Source: Brevibacillus_D fluminis_A
GTDB lineage: Bacteria > Bacillota > Bacilli > Brevibacillales > Brevibacillaceae
Direction: 5' to 3'
Assembly (NCBI RefSeq): GCF_052072235.1
Contig: NZ_CM125436.1
Span: 1,978,001 to 2,042,000, forward strand
Length of the DNA stretch: 64,000 bases
The notes beneath the pieces are model-generated. The model was not told where the DNA came from and did not search any database. It worked only from the letters and a program-made list of their open reading frames with translations. A program made the translations under genes and the position numbers. Positions 33,966-42,500 of this stretch are shown here, one piece after another. The first letter of the stretch is position 1. The number at the start of each line of letters is the position of its first letter.

Positions 33966-35513
33966 ATGGCAGACCTGCTGGAAATGAAAAACATCCACAA
34001 AACGTATCCGAATGGCACCAAGGCCAACCAAGGCGTCAACCTCACGATCCGTGAAGGGGAGATTCATGCGCTGGTCGGCGAAAACGGCGCAGGCAAATCC
34101 ACGCTGATGAAAATCTTGTTCGGCCTCGAACAGCCAACAGAAGGCGAATTGCGCTACAAAGGACAACCCGTCACATTTCACAATCCCAAGGACGCCATCG
34201 CGCACGGGATCGGAATGGTTCATCAGCATTTTATGCTCGTGCCCTCCTTTACCGTAGCGGAAAACATCGTGCTGGGGATCGAGAAGCGGCGGGGACCGCT
34301 TTCGCTGTTCACCGATCGCAAGGCTGCAGTGAAGTCGGTCCAGCAGTTGTCCGAGAGCTACGGATTGCGCGTACAGCCGGAGGCGAGGGTAGAAACGATT
34401 TCAGTGGGACAAAAGCAGCGCGTGGAAATTTTGAAGGCGCTGTATCGCGGGGCCCGGCTGCTGATTCTCGACGAGCCGACAGCGGTGTTGACCCCGCAGG
34501 AGACGGACGAGCTGTTTGTAGCCCTGCGCCAGCTTGTGACCCAAGGCTACACGATCATTTTTATCACACACAAGCTGCGCGAGGTGATGGAAATTTCCGA
34601 TCGGGTCACCGTTCTGCGGGCCGGCAAGACGATCGGGACGCTTGCGACAAAGGAAACCAGCAAGGAAGAGATTTCACGATTGATGGTGGGGCGGGACGTG
34701 CTGCTTCGCGTAGAGAAAAAAGCAGCGAATCCCCAGGATGTCGTTCTCGCGGTAGAAAATCTGTCGGTTGCGGACAACCGCGGATCAATCGCAGTCAAAC
34801 AACTTTCCTTTTCTGTGCGGAGCGGCGAAATATTTGGCATTGCCGGAGTCGAGGGCAACGGACAGACAGAATTGGTGGAGGCGATCACCGGCTTGCGTGC
34901 GCGTGTCGGCGGGTCTGTGCGCTTCCTGCAGCAAGAACTGACCGGTTTGGATGTGCTGGGCATCCGAAATCTGGGCATCGGGCATATTCCGGAGGATCGG
35001 CAGTCACGCGGCGCGTGCCTCACCGCCAGCATTCAGGAGAATCTGATACTTGATCTGTATCGCCAAAAAGCGTTCAACCGGGGCGGGCTGTTGCATCAGT
35101 CCAGCTTGAAACAGAAAGTCGATGAGCTGATCGCCCATTATGACATCCGGACCAAGAGCGGGGATTTTTTGGCCGGCTCGCTGTCCGGGGGAAATTTGCA
35201 AAAGGTGGTCATCGCACGGGAGCTGTCCAAAGACCCGAAATTGCTGGTGGCTGCGCAGCCAACCCGCGGCGTCGACATCGGCGCGATCGAATTCATCCAC
35301 CGCGAGATCATCCGCAAGCGGGATGAAGGGACCGCCGTGCTGCTCATTTCGGCAGAGCTGTCCGAGGTGATGAGCCTGTCGGACCGCATCGGCGTGATGT
35401 ACAACGGAGAGCTGGTGGCCATTTTGGAAAACAATCACGCATTGACCGAAGAAGAGATTGGCTTCTATATGCTCGGTGTGAAAAAGCATGAAAAGAAGGC
35501 GATGGGATCATGA
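33966..35513 (+). CDS. nupO: Nucleoside ABC transporter ATP-binding protein (double NBD, NupO-like)
   Basis: A 515-aa fused ATPase of the sugar/nucleoside CUT2 type. The first domain has Walker A GENGAGKSTLMK, signature SVGQKQRVEILKAL and Walker B LLILDEPTAVLTP. The second has a modified Walker A (GVEGNGQTEL), signature LSGGNLQKVVIAREL and a Walker B in which the usual Asp-Glu is altered (LLVAAQPTRGVD), typical of this family. ATG 33966 has AGAGGTG about 6 nt upstream. It overlaps the next gene by 4 nt (ATGA). Confidence 0.93.
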   Translation: MADLLEMKNIHKTYPNGTKANQGVNLTIREGEIHALVGENGAGKSTLMKILFGLEQPTEGELRYKGQPVTFHNPKDAIAHGIGMVHQHFMLVPSFTVAENIVLGIEKRRGPLSLFTDRKAAVKSVQQLSESYGLRVQPEARVETISVGQKQRVEILKALYRGARLLILDEPTAVLTPQETDELFVALRQLVTQGYTIIFITHKLREVMEISDRVTVLRAGKTIGTLATKETSKEEISRLMVGRDVLLRVEKKAANPQDVVLAVENLSVADNRGSIAVKQLSFSVRSGEIFGIAGVEGNGQTELVEAITGLRARVGGSVRFLQQELTGLDVLGIRNLGIGHIPEDRQSRGACLTASIQENLILDLYRQKAFNRGGLLHQSSLKQKVDELIAHYDIRTKSGDFLAGSLSGGNLQKVVIARELSKDPKLLVAAQPTRGVDIGAIEFIHREIIRKRDEGTAVLLISAELSEVMSLSDRIGVMYNGELVAILENNHALTEEEIGFYMLGVKKHEKKAMGS

Positions 35514-36580
35514 AAAATCGGAGTGAATTGACCTTGGAGCTTACAGGTATTGTTGGCGCCGCCATCGCTGCGGTGGCGATCGGCTTTCTGGTGATTTTGT
35601 GCATCAGCACGGAGCCGCTCACAGCAATCCAGTCCTTTCTGTTTGACCCGTTTGCAAACCCTTTCAATTTTGGCACGGTCTTAAACAAGATGACACCGCT
35701 TCTTTTCACCGGGCTGGCGCTCGCTGTCGTGTTCCAGGCAGGGGTTTTCAGCATGGGGGCGGAAGGGCAGCTGTATGCAGGGGCTTTTACCGGCTCGCTG
35801 GTGGCCGTTTATGTACACGGCTTGTCGGCTTGGGTGCATATCCCGCTGATTTTGTTGTGCGCCGTGCTGGGCGGCGCCTTGTACGGGCTGATTCCCGGCG
35901 TGTTGAAGGCGTATTTTCGCGCGGACGAGATCGTCAGCACGCTGATGCTCAACTTCATCGCGACGCTCGGCGTTTCGTATTTTTTGAACAATGTGTTTAA
36001 AGACCCGACGAGCGGCGGCTATGCCCGGATGAATTTCATCGACAAGGAGTCGCTTCTGGGCAAATTCATCGACGGTTTCCCGGCGCACAGCGGGCTGTTC
36101 ATCGCGTTGGGGACGGTGGCGATCGTCTACCTGCTGCTGTACAAGACGAGGTGGGGCTATGAGATTCGGCTCGTCGGCAAAAATGCGCTGTTCGCCGAGT
36201 ATGGCGGCATTCGCATCAAGCGGGTGGTGGTCCTTTCGGTCGTGCTGTCCGGGGCGTTGGCGGGTCTGGGCGGGATCGTGGAGGTACTCGGCATCCATGG
36301 CACGTTAAAAGACAATTTCTCCGTTGGGCTTGGCTTTGACGGCATCATTATCGCGCTGTTGGCCCGCAATCATCCGTTGGGCGTCGTCGTCGCCAGCTTT
36401 TTCTACGCGTATTTGCAGGTGGGCGGTCAGCTGATGCAAGCCAACACCGATGTGCCGCGCGAGCTTGCCATCATCATTCAAGTGCTCCTGGTTCTGTTTG
36501 TTTCGGCGCAAGCGGTGTTCGCTTATTTGCGGCAGCGCAAAACGGTCAGGGTGACTGGGGGTGTTGATGTTGCTCAGTAA
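35510..36580 (+). CDS. nupP: Nucleoside ABC transporter permease (NupP-like)
   Basis: A 356-aa BPD_transp_2 permease with about ten membrane helices. Signature segments: FNFGTVLNKMTPLLFTGLAL, FQAGVFSMGAEGQLYAGA, and the EAA-like cytoplasmic loop RLVGKNALFAEYGGIRIKRV. It starts at an ATG overlapping the nupO stop. It pairs with the next permease to form the channel. Confidence 0.92.
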   Translation: MKNRSELTLELTGIVGAAIAAVAIGFLVILCISTEPLTAIQSFLFDPFANPFNFGTVLNKMTPLLFTGLALAVVFQAGVFSMGAEGQLYAGAFTGSLVAVYVHGLSAWVHIPLILLCAVLGGALYGLIPGVLKAYFRADEIVSTLMLNFIATLGVSYFLNNVFKDPTSGGYARMNFIDKESLLGKFIDGFPAHSGLFIALGTVAIVYLLLYKTRWGYEIRLVGKNALFAEYGGIRIKRVVVLSVVLSGALAGLGGIVEVLGIHGTLKDNFSVGLGFDGIIIALLARNHPLGVVVASFFYAYLQVGGQLMQANTDVPRELAIIIQVLLVLFVSAQAVFAYLRQRKTVRVTGGVDVAQ

Positions 36581-37514
36581 TCTGTGGGAACAAGTGATCA
36601 ATTTGAGCCTGTTTGCGGTGCTCTTGCGGGTGACGGTACCGATTCTGTTATCCGCTTTGGGCGGCCTCATTTCTGATCTGGCCGGCGTCATCAACATCGG
36701 GCTGGAAGGGCTGATGCTCATCTCCGCGTTCGCTTCCATCGCTGTTGGTTCGCTGACCGGCAGCTGGGTGCTCGGGGTCGCAGCAGGCGTCGCCGCATCG
36801 GTGTTGATCAGCTTGGCGATGGGCTTTTTCACGTTGCGGCTCAAGGTGAACATCATCATCGCCGGGTTTGCCGTCAACATTTTCGGCTCGGGTGTGACGG
36901 TCTTTTTGCTCAACGTGCTGTTTGGGGCGACGGGCAACTACAATCCAAGCGATCTGGACAAAATCCCGACGGTCATCATCCCGGGAATCGAGGCGATTCC
37001 GGTCGTAGGCAAGCTATTGAGCGGGCACAACCTGATGGTGTGGATCGCGCTTCTGGCCGTTCTGTTTTGCTATTACATGCTGTACCGCACGCCGTATGGC
37101 GGACATCTCCGCTCGATCGGCGAAGCGCCTGATGCCGCGCGTTCCTTGGGCATTCCGGTGGAGCGGGTGCAGTATTCGGCGCTCATGTGGAGCGGGGTTT
37201 TCACAGGATTGGCCGGCTCGTACTTATCGATGGGCATGACCAGCATGTTTGTAAAAGACATGACGGCGGGCACAGGCTTTTTGGCGCTCGCGGTCGTGGT
37301 GTTCGGCAACCGCAATCCGCTCGGCGTCTTTTTCGGCTCGCTGATCTTCGGCCTGGCGACAGCGGTGACGACGATGATCGAAACGACCGCCGGCAGCGGT
37401 GTGCCGAGCCAATTTGTCAAAATGATTCCGTATATCGTAACGATTGTCGCTCTCGTCATTTTGGCGCTGCGCAAGCATCGGAAGCAGCTTGCCATGTCCG
37501 GAGCGGGAGCATGA
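36567..37514 (+). CDS. nupQ: Nucleoside ABC transporter permease (NupQ-like)
   Basis: A 315-aa second BPD_transp_2 permease. Helical throughout, with LSALGGLISDLAGVINIGLE, VVFGNRNPLGVFFGSLIFG and the loop RSIGEAPDAARSLGIPVERV. ATG 36567 overlaps the nupP end by 14 nt; the GTG at 36561 is upstream of the GGGGGTG-proximal optimum. It completes a BMP-ATPase-permease-permease set. Confidence 0.92.
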   Translation: MLLSNLWEQVINLSLFAVLLRVTVPILLSALGGLISDLAGVINIGLEGLMLISAFASIAVGSLTGSWVLGVAAGVAASVLISLAMGFFTLRLKVNIIIAGFAVNIFGSGVTVFLLNVLFGATGNYNPSDLDKIPTVIIPGIEAIPVVGKLLSGHNLMVWIALLAVLFCYYMLYRTPYGGHLRSIGEAPDAARSLGIPVERVQYSALMWSGVFTGLAGSYLSMGMTSMFVKDMTAGTGFLALAVVVFGNRNPLGVFFGSLIFGLATAVTTMIETTAGSGVPSQFVKMIPYIVTIVALVILALRKHRKQLAMSGAGA

Positions 37515-37545
37515 ACCATAGAACCACCAGAGGAGGCTACGTGAA

Positions 37546-38490
37546 ATGAGTGTGAATCAAACGAAACGGAAAGTGATCCTGGACTGCGATCCGGGCCATG
37601 ACGATGCAATCGCGATTTTGCTTGCGGCCAAGGCGCCAAACGTGGAGCTGGTGGCAATTACGACCGTCGCCGGCAATGCGGAGGTGGAAAAAACAACGGT
37701 CAACGCACTGAAAGTATGTGAGATCGCGGGGCTTGGCGACGTTCCGGTTGCCCGTGGCGCCGGACAGCCGCTCTTGCGCGAGCGTCGGACCGCGCCGGAC
37801 ATTCACGGCGACTCGGGGATGGATGGCCCGCTGCTGCCGCAGCCGACGAAAAGCCCGGTGGAGGAGCATGCGGTAGACTTGATCATCCGGCACTTGCTTG
37901 CATCGGATGGGGATATTACACTTGTTCCGGTGGGACCTTTAACCAATATTGCCCTGGCGATGCGCCGTGAACCGGCGATCATTCCCAAAATCCAGGAGAT
38001 CGTGCTGATGGGCGGCGCCATGTTCGGGAATACCACGCCTGCTGCGGAATTCAATATTTTCGTCGATGCGGAAGCGGCCAAAATCGTGTTTGAAAGCGGT
38101 GTCCCGCTGGTGATGGTCGGACTTGACCTGACACACCAGGCGATGGCGACCCCCGACATTGTGGAACGCATTGCTGCCATCGACAACAAGGTGAGCACAT
38201 TCGTGGTCGAGCTGCTGAACTTTTTTCGCGATACGTATTTTCATGTATTCGGCTTTGGCGGCGCCCCGATCCATGATGCCTGCGCGATCGCCTATGTGAA
38301 TGATCCGAGCGTGTTTACAACGATCAAGCGGCGGGTGGATATTGAGACAAAAGGCGAGTTCACGTACGGGATGACGGTTGTCGACCTGTACGGGGTGACG
38401 GGCAGAGAACCCAATGTTGAAGTGGCGGACAAGCTGGACCAGGAAAAATTTTGGACGATGCTTTGCGACGCGCTGAAACAGTATTCATAG
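37546..38490 (+). CDS. Inosine/uridine-preferring nucleoside hydrolase (IUNH), copy 1
   Basis: A 314-aa N-ribohydrolase. The calcium-binding N-terminal cluster is ILDCDPGHDDAIAILLA, the ribose-binding set AEFNIFVDAEAAKIV (E and N conserved), with VLMGGAMF and the catalytic histidine in APIHDACAIAY. It hydrolyses ribonucleosides to base and ribose after uptake by the upstream transporter. The start follows AGAGGAGG. This copy is the most canonical of the three; copies 2 and 3 share features that it lacks. Confidence 0.93.
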   Translation: MSVNQTKRKVILDCDPGHDDAIAILLAAKAPNVELVAITTVAGNAEVEKTTVNALKVCEIAGLGDVPVARGAGQPLLRERRTAPDIHGDSGMDGPLLPQPTKSPVEEHAVDLIIRHLLASDGDITLVPVGPLTNIALAMRREPAIIPKIQEIVLMGGAMFGNTTPAAEFNIFVDAEAAKIVFESGVPLVMVGLDLTHQAMATPDIVERIAAIDNKVSTFVVELLNFFRDTYFHVFGFGGAPIHDACAIAYVNDPSVFTTIKRRVDIETKGEFTYGMTVVDLYGVTGREPNVEVADKLDQEKFWTMLCDALKQYS

Positions 38491-38499
38491 GAGGGACAT

Positions 38500-39486
38500 A
38501 TGAGCGAACGGAAGCGAATCATATTGGATGTGGACACGGGGATTGACGATGCGCTGGCGATTCTCTATCTGCTGAAAGCAAAAGAGGCGCATGTGGAAGG
38601 AATCATCGCGGGTTTCGGCAATGTGGACGCCGAGCTGGCAGCCGAAAACACGCTGAAAATCGTCGAGCTTGCGGATTGCGGTTATGAGGTGCCTGTGCTG
38701 GTTGGGGCAAAAGCGCCGCTTATACGCGCCTGGAAGGGGCCTGTCACGCATATTCACGGTGAAAACGGCATCGGCAACGTAGAGCTGCCCAAACCGAAGC
38801 AGGCAGTCAGCACGGAGCATCCATCGGTGTTTCTTTCGCGCTTGGCGAACACATATCCTGGTGAAATTACGCTTGTTACGGTCGGTCGCATGACCAATCT
38901 GGCAAACGCCCTGGCACATGATCCGTCGCTGAAAGAAAAGCTGAAGGAAGTCGTCGTCATGGGCGGCGCGATTCGGGTGCCGGGCAACGTAACACCCGTC
39001 GTGGAGGCGAATATGGGGGGCGATCCGGAAGCGGCGTATTTCGTGGTCGAGTCCGGCATTCCGCTGACACTGGTGAGCCTGGACGTCACGATGAAAACAC
39101 GGCTGACATTGGCCCATCTGGGTGTTTTGGAGCGGATCGCCGCACCGGAGCGCAGCCAGATTGTCCGCACGGTGCGCGAACTGCTCACGTTCCGCCTCGA
39201 GGCGTATGCCAAAAGCAACGGAATCACCGACGGCAGCCCGCTGCATGATCCGCTCGCAGTAGCTGTGGCGCTCGATCCGACACTGGTGGAGACGGAACAA
39301 CTGCATGTGGCGATCGAATGCAAAGGAAGCGTATCGGCTGGCGCGACCATCGCCGATATGCGGGCGGTACCGCGGGTAGGCAGGGTGCTTACGACGTGCC
39401 GCAGCGTCGATGCGGAGCGGTTTATCAAACGGTTTGTCGCTGTGCTGGCAGGACGGGATGAGGAGGAAGTCACATGGAATCTATAA
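38500..39486 (+). CDS. Nucleoside hydrolase, copy 2
   Basis: A 328-aa IUNH-family protein. The metal cluster is IILDVDTGIDDALAILYLL, the central segment VVMGGAIRVPGNVTPVVEAN then GGDPEAAYFVVE, and the catalytic histidine SPLHDPLAVAVAL. Compared with copy 1 it has EAN in place of EFN in the substrate loop, shared with copy 3, so copies 2 and 3 are closer paralogues and may prefer another nucleoside. Start ATG after GGAGGG. The 3' end overlaps copy 3 by 13 nt. Confidence 0.9.
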   Translation: MSERKRIILDVDTGIDDALAILYLLKAKEAHVEGIIAGFGNVDAELAAENTLKIVELADCGYEVPVLVGAKAPLIRAWKGPVTHIHGENGIGNVELPKPKQAVSTEHPSVFLSRLANTYPGEITLVTVGRMTNLANALAHDPSLKEKLKEVVVMGGAIRVPGNVTPVVEANMGGDPEAAYFVVESGIPLTLVSLDVTMKTRLTLAHLGVLERIAAPERSQIVRTVRELLTFRLEAYAKSNGITDGSPLHDPLAVAVALDPTLVETEQLHVAIECKGSVSAGATIADMRAVPRVGRVLTTCRSVDAERFIKRFVAVLAGRDEEEVTWNL

Positions 39487-40406
39487 TCTTGGACGTGGAC
39501 ACCGGGATCGATGATGCGCTGGCCATTGCCTATGCAGTTCGTTCGCCGCTGGCTGAGGTACTTGGGCTGACGACCTGCTTCGGCAATACGTCTGTCGAAG
39601 AAGCGACCCGCAACTCGCTGCAGGTGTTGGAGCTGCTCGGCGCGGAGCACATTCCGGTCGCAATGGGAGCGCCGCATCCGCTGCTGCGGGCTCCGCTCAA
39701 GCAGAAGGCGACCGCGATTCATGGCGAAAATGCCATCGGCGATGTGGAGTTGCCGCTGCCCAAATCCGAGGCGCTGGCGATCGACGCTGCCACGTTTATC
39801 GTCAATACGGTGCGTGAGCGCCCGGGGCAAGTGACATTGGTCACGGTCGGGAGCCAAACCAATCTGGCGCTCGCAATCATGAAAGACCCGGAAATCGTCA
39901 AGCTGGTGAAACGAGTGGTGATCATGGGGGGCGCCGTCACGGTTCCCGGGAATGTAACGCCTGTAGCGGAAGCCAATATTTATTCCGATCCGGAAGCGGC
40001 CGCTTACGTCTTCCAATCGGGCATCCCGATCACGCTTGTGGGCCTGGATGTCACGATGCAAACGCTCTTGACGCGCGAGCATCTCGCAGACTGGCGGGCA
40101 AAAGGAACGGATCTTGGCCGCACGCTGGCTGACATGTGCGATTTTTACATGGACGCTTACCACCAATTCAATCCGACGCTCGGCGGCTGTGCCCTGCACG
40201 ATCCGCTCGCAGTCGGCGTAGTCCTGGACCCGACATTCGTCAAAACGCGCGCGATGCATGTGCAGGTCGACACCGAAGGCGCCTTGTCCATCGGCCGCAC
40301 AATCGGCGACCTGCGCGCCAACCCGGCACAAGCTCCCAACATGGACGTCTGCCTGGAGGTCGACGTCGAACGATTTGTCACTCATTTTTTGGAATGGGTT
40401 GTGTAA
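39474..40406 (+). CDS. Nucleoside hydrolase, copy 3
   Basis: A 310-aa IUNH-family protein: IILDVDTGIDDALAIAYAV, VVIMGGAVTVPGNVTPVAEA then SDPEAAAYVF, and CALHDPLAVGVVL for the catalytic histidine. It starts inside the end of copy 2 (13-nt overlap) after GAGGAGG. It is the last gene of the nup operon and is followed by a strong terminator. Tandem retention of three hydrolases suggests division of labour among purine and pyrimidine nucleosides (inference). Confidence 0.9.
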   Translation: MESIILDVDTGIDDALAIAYAVRSPLAEVLGLTTCFGNTSVEEATRNSLQVLELLGAEHIPVAMGAPHPLLRAPLKQKATAIHGENAIGDVELPLPKSEALAIDAATFIVNTVRERPGQVTLVTVGSQTNLALAIMKDPEIVKLVKRVVIMGGAVTVPGNVTPVAEANIYSDPEAAAYVFQSGIPITLVGLDVTMQTLLTREHLADWRAKGTDLGRTLADMCDFYMDAYHQFNPTLGGCALHDPLAVGVVLDPTFVKTRAMHVQVDTEGALSIGRTIGDLRANPAQAPNMDVCLEVDVERFVTHFLEWVV

Positions 40407-40422
40407 AGGTAATAGGGACGAC

Positions 40423-40457
40423 AGACAGAGCCAGCTTTTTGGCTCTGTCTTTTTTTT
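40423..40457 (+). terminator. Intrinsic terminator of the nucleoside operon
   Basis: The perfect stem AGACAGAGCCA/TGGCTCTGTCT is followed by a run of eight T. Confidence 0.9.
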
Positions 40458-40651
40458 ATTTTTGTACCTGGGAATGTTTGGTTGACAACGATTAGCTTGT
40501 CTGCGGCGTTTCAAATGACTTTGGTCAAAAAAAGTACAATCCCCAAATTTCGTGTTTTGCTGTTCAATAAAATCTCCACTCTCGACATATATGTTATACT
40601 GAATATACAAGTAAATGTTGGACTATACTGATAATAAGGAAATGATTCCGT

Positions 40652-41260
40652 TTGATAATGGAAACCGGTACAAGAACGCTTACAAAGTTTGATGTAAATG
40701 CAAATTCCCAGATTTCTTGTTCTTGCAATCAGTGCATGATCGGGAGAGATTTAAAGGAAAAAGCCGATGGGTTATTAGACGACACATGTAAGAAACTTGG
40801 ACTAACATACGACGAAATTGGTGATCTTTTAGGAGGTAACCTTGCTTTTGCAAAAGCCGAGATAGATGGAAGAACTTACGAAATGGCTGCACATAGTCGT
40901 ATCAATAACGACGCTGTTACCTGGATTCCTAAAACAACTTTCATATATTCGCAACTTCCAACTACATTTCCACAATATGAGTATCTAAAAGTTAATGTTC
41001 ATCGAGAGTTGAATAGGGGATCAATACGGGAAAATGATTCCGAAGCGAGAATATTATTGGCTCTAGACTTAACGCTTCAGCAGCAAGGAATTGGTTATTT
41101 TTGTGATGGTGTAGTGAACTTATATACTTACCGAGAGCCATGCTTGAGTTGCGATAACGTTATGATTCAGTTTTTAAGAAAATATACGAAATTATCACTT
41201 AATATTTATTTTGAAGATCACTACCCTAAATGGCCCAAGAAACATGGAGGAGGGAGATAG
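40652..41260 (+). CDS. Stand-alone zinc deaminase of the bacterial toxin (BURPS668_1122-like) type
   Basis: A 202-aa protein in an AT-rich island. The C-terminal half carries the cytidine-deaminase-superfamily signature: D129-S-E131 ([HCD]-x-E form), an intervening helix, then LYTYREPCLSCDNVMIQF with P163-C164 and C167, and a final strand LSLNIYF. Before this lie AFAKAEIDGRTYEMAAHSRI, the first strands of toxin-type deaminases (PF14424-like), and an N-terminal Cys cluster (C23, C25, C28). TTG 40652 is chosen because AAGGAAA is 9 nt upstream; ATG 40658 is possible. No signal peptide, LXG or WXG segment was seen, so it is cytosolic or an orphan cargo. The downstream gene is tightly coupled. The substrate (free nucleotide, DNA or RNA base) is unknown. 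Confidence 0.75.
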   Translation: MIMETGTRTLTKFDVNANSQISCSCNQCMIGRDLKEKADGLLDDTCKKLGLTYDEIGDLLGGNLAFAKAEIDGRTYEMAAHSRINNDAVTWIPKTTFIYSQLPTTFPQYEYLKVNVHRELNRGSIRENDSEARILLALDLTLQQQGIGYFCDGVVNLYTYREPCLSCDNVMIQFLRKYTKLSLNIYFEDHYPKWPKKHGGGR

Positions 41261-41263
41261 TGT

Positions 41264-41860
41264 ATGAAACACCTATATGGTTCTTCTGCAGAGAAAAACG
41301 TAAAAGGCAAACGGTCTGACGGAAAAATTCAAAGAATGAAGGTGGCTGTTACTAGCCTATCTCCAGATGTTCTGGTGAAATTAGTAAAGGGTGCTCCAAA
41401 GGTTTATTCAAGACGTACATTTGCAATTAGACGCGCATTGGCAAAAAGTAGACACCCTTTTATAACTTCAGCAGTTATTGAAAAGCACTTAACGACAAAA
41501 GTAGTTACTTCTGTTTTTGAGCCAAGAGAGTTCCCAGCAGCTTTAGATTTTGGGGCCTTAACAGCTCCCAAAAGAATTGAAGTTTCAGAACCAGTAACTA
41601 GGGAACCTCTTACTGATGAAAGAGTAAAATCTATCGTTAAGCGTTTTTGGGAAGGATACTTGGCTGATGGATTGCCGCCTATTGAGGCAGCTGATAGCCT
41701 TATTTCAGAGGTTCTGGGATCGTCTCGGTTGAAGGGGAAGGAGTCATTGATCTATGAGTATGTGGCGGAACTATACTTTAATACACCTGACTACGATGAT
41801 GTCTACTATGAAAACCTTAGGATTCAGGCTGATGAATTAAAGGAGCAGAATCCTGATTGA
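41264..41860 (+). CDS. Unrecognised partner protein of the deaminase (198 aa)
   Basis: ATG 41264 lies 3 nt after the deaminase stop, with AGGAGGGAG inside the deaminase 3' end, so translation is probably coupled. The N-terminal about 75 residues are strongly basic (KNVKGKRSDGKIQRMK; VYSRRTFAIRRALAKSR). A Pro-rich linker follows, and the last 70 residues are acidic and helical (RFWEGYLADGLPPIEAADSL; YFNTPDYDDVYYENLRIQAD). No membrane helix, signal peptide or cysteines. I do not recognise the family. Position suggests an immunity, inhibitor or targeting partner for the deaminase; a basic-then-acidic layout could mean nucleic-acid binding plus protein binding. All of this is inference. Confidence 0.7.
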   Translation: MKHLYGSSAEKNVKGKRSDGKIQRMKVAVTSLSPDVLVKLVKGAPKVYSRRTFAIRRALAKSRHPFITSAVIEKHLTTKVVTSVFEPREFPAALDFGALTAPKRIEVSEPVTREPLTDERVKSIVKRFWEGYLADGLPPIEAADSLISEVLGSSRLKGKESLIYEYVAELYFNTPDYDDVYYENLRIQADELKEQNPD

Positions 41861-42500
41861 AACCTTACTTAGACCAGTGAAGTATGAATCAGTTCAGTAA
41901 GGTTAGTGATCCAAAAAAACATTGTCGCTCTAAAATAACAACTTAGATATCATAGATAAACCCATTGTACATCATAAGGTACAGTGGGTTTATCTCATTT
42001 CTAATATGATTATTGAAAGACCATTTTTGAATAAATCAAGCCATAACTTTGTAAGAATAAACCATTGTCGTTAGAATGTTTTTGCGAAGTATAGCTCTTT
42101 GTATGGGAACCGGGTCAGTACCATTTTCAATGTGGAATCCCGTCTTAAATGTATGTCGATGCTTATGTGAAGTTAGGGTAATTTTACCAAAGGTAATACA
42201 TACTCCTCAACCATTTTTTAATGAAGATTTTTCAGAATGTTTCTGCCTCACCATTGTGGGGTATTGCCAGATACAAACACCGACATCCTGCAGGCATGGT
42301 CACCGCTTCCGTGGAACTTTCTTGTGAAAATCCCCTCCCCTCCCCAAACCAAAAAAATATTTCAATCTCCCACTTCCTTTTCTCCCCCTGATCTAATAAA
42401 ATAGTGTAGGATTAAAAATATACTCGGTACATTAATTACATCATTTCAATAAGAGAACCGCTCCACAAACAAGAAACATTTGGATGAAAGGGATGCTACC
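41861..42500. other. AT-rich non-coding tail of the island
   Basis: 640 bp without a convincing gene. It holds a weak inverted repeat (AACCTTACT/AGTAAGGTT at about 41862-41903), the strong 16-bp hairpin listed separately, and an 83-codon open stretch at 42076-42327 with no ribosome-binding site and no family resemblance. Base composition returns to the chromosomal norm only after about 42500. It may be a decayed part of the transferred segment and includes the promoter of the next gene. Confidence 0.5.
41955..41994 (+). terminator. Strong hairpin downstream of the deaminase pair
   Basis: The 16-bp arms GATAAACCCATTGTAC and GTACAGTGGGTTTATC (one G-U pair) flank an 8-nt loop, followed by TCATTT. 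It is likely the terminator of the two-gene unit, though the U-tract is short. Confidence 0.55.

Noticed and set aside
40652..41260. Reading the deaminase as an ordinary cytidine or tRNA adenosine deaminase
   Set aside because: The HAE/PCGxC pattern of those families is absent; the DSE and PCLSC pattern and the preceding strands fit the toxin-type group better.
42076..42327. An 83-codon plus-strand frame in the AT-rich tail
   Set aside because: No ribosome-binding site, Cys-rich random-looking product and no recognisable motif; kept only as part of the described non-coding stretch.
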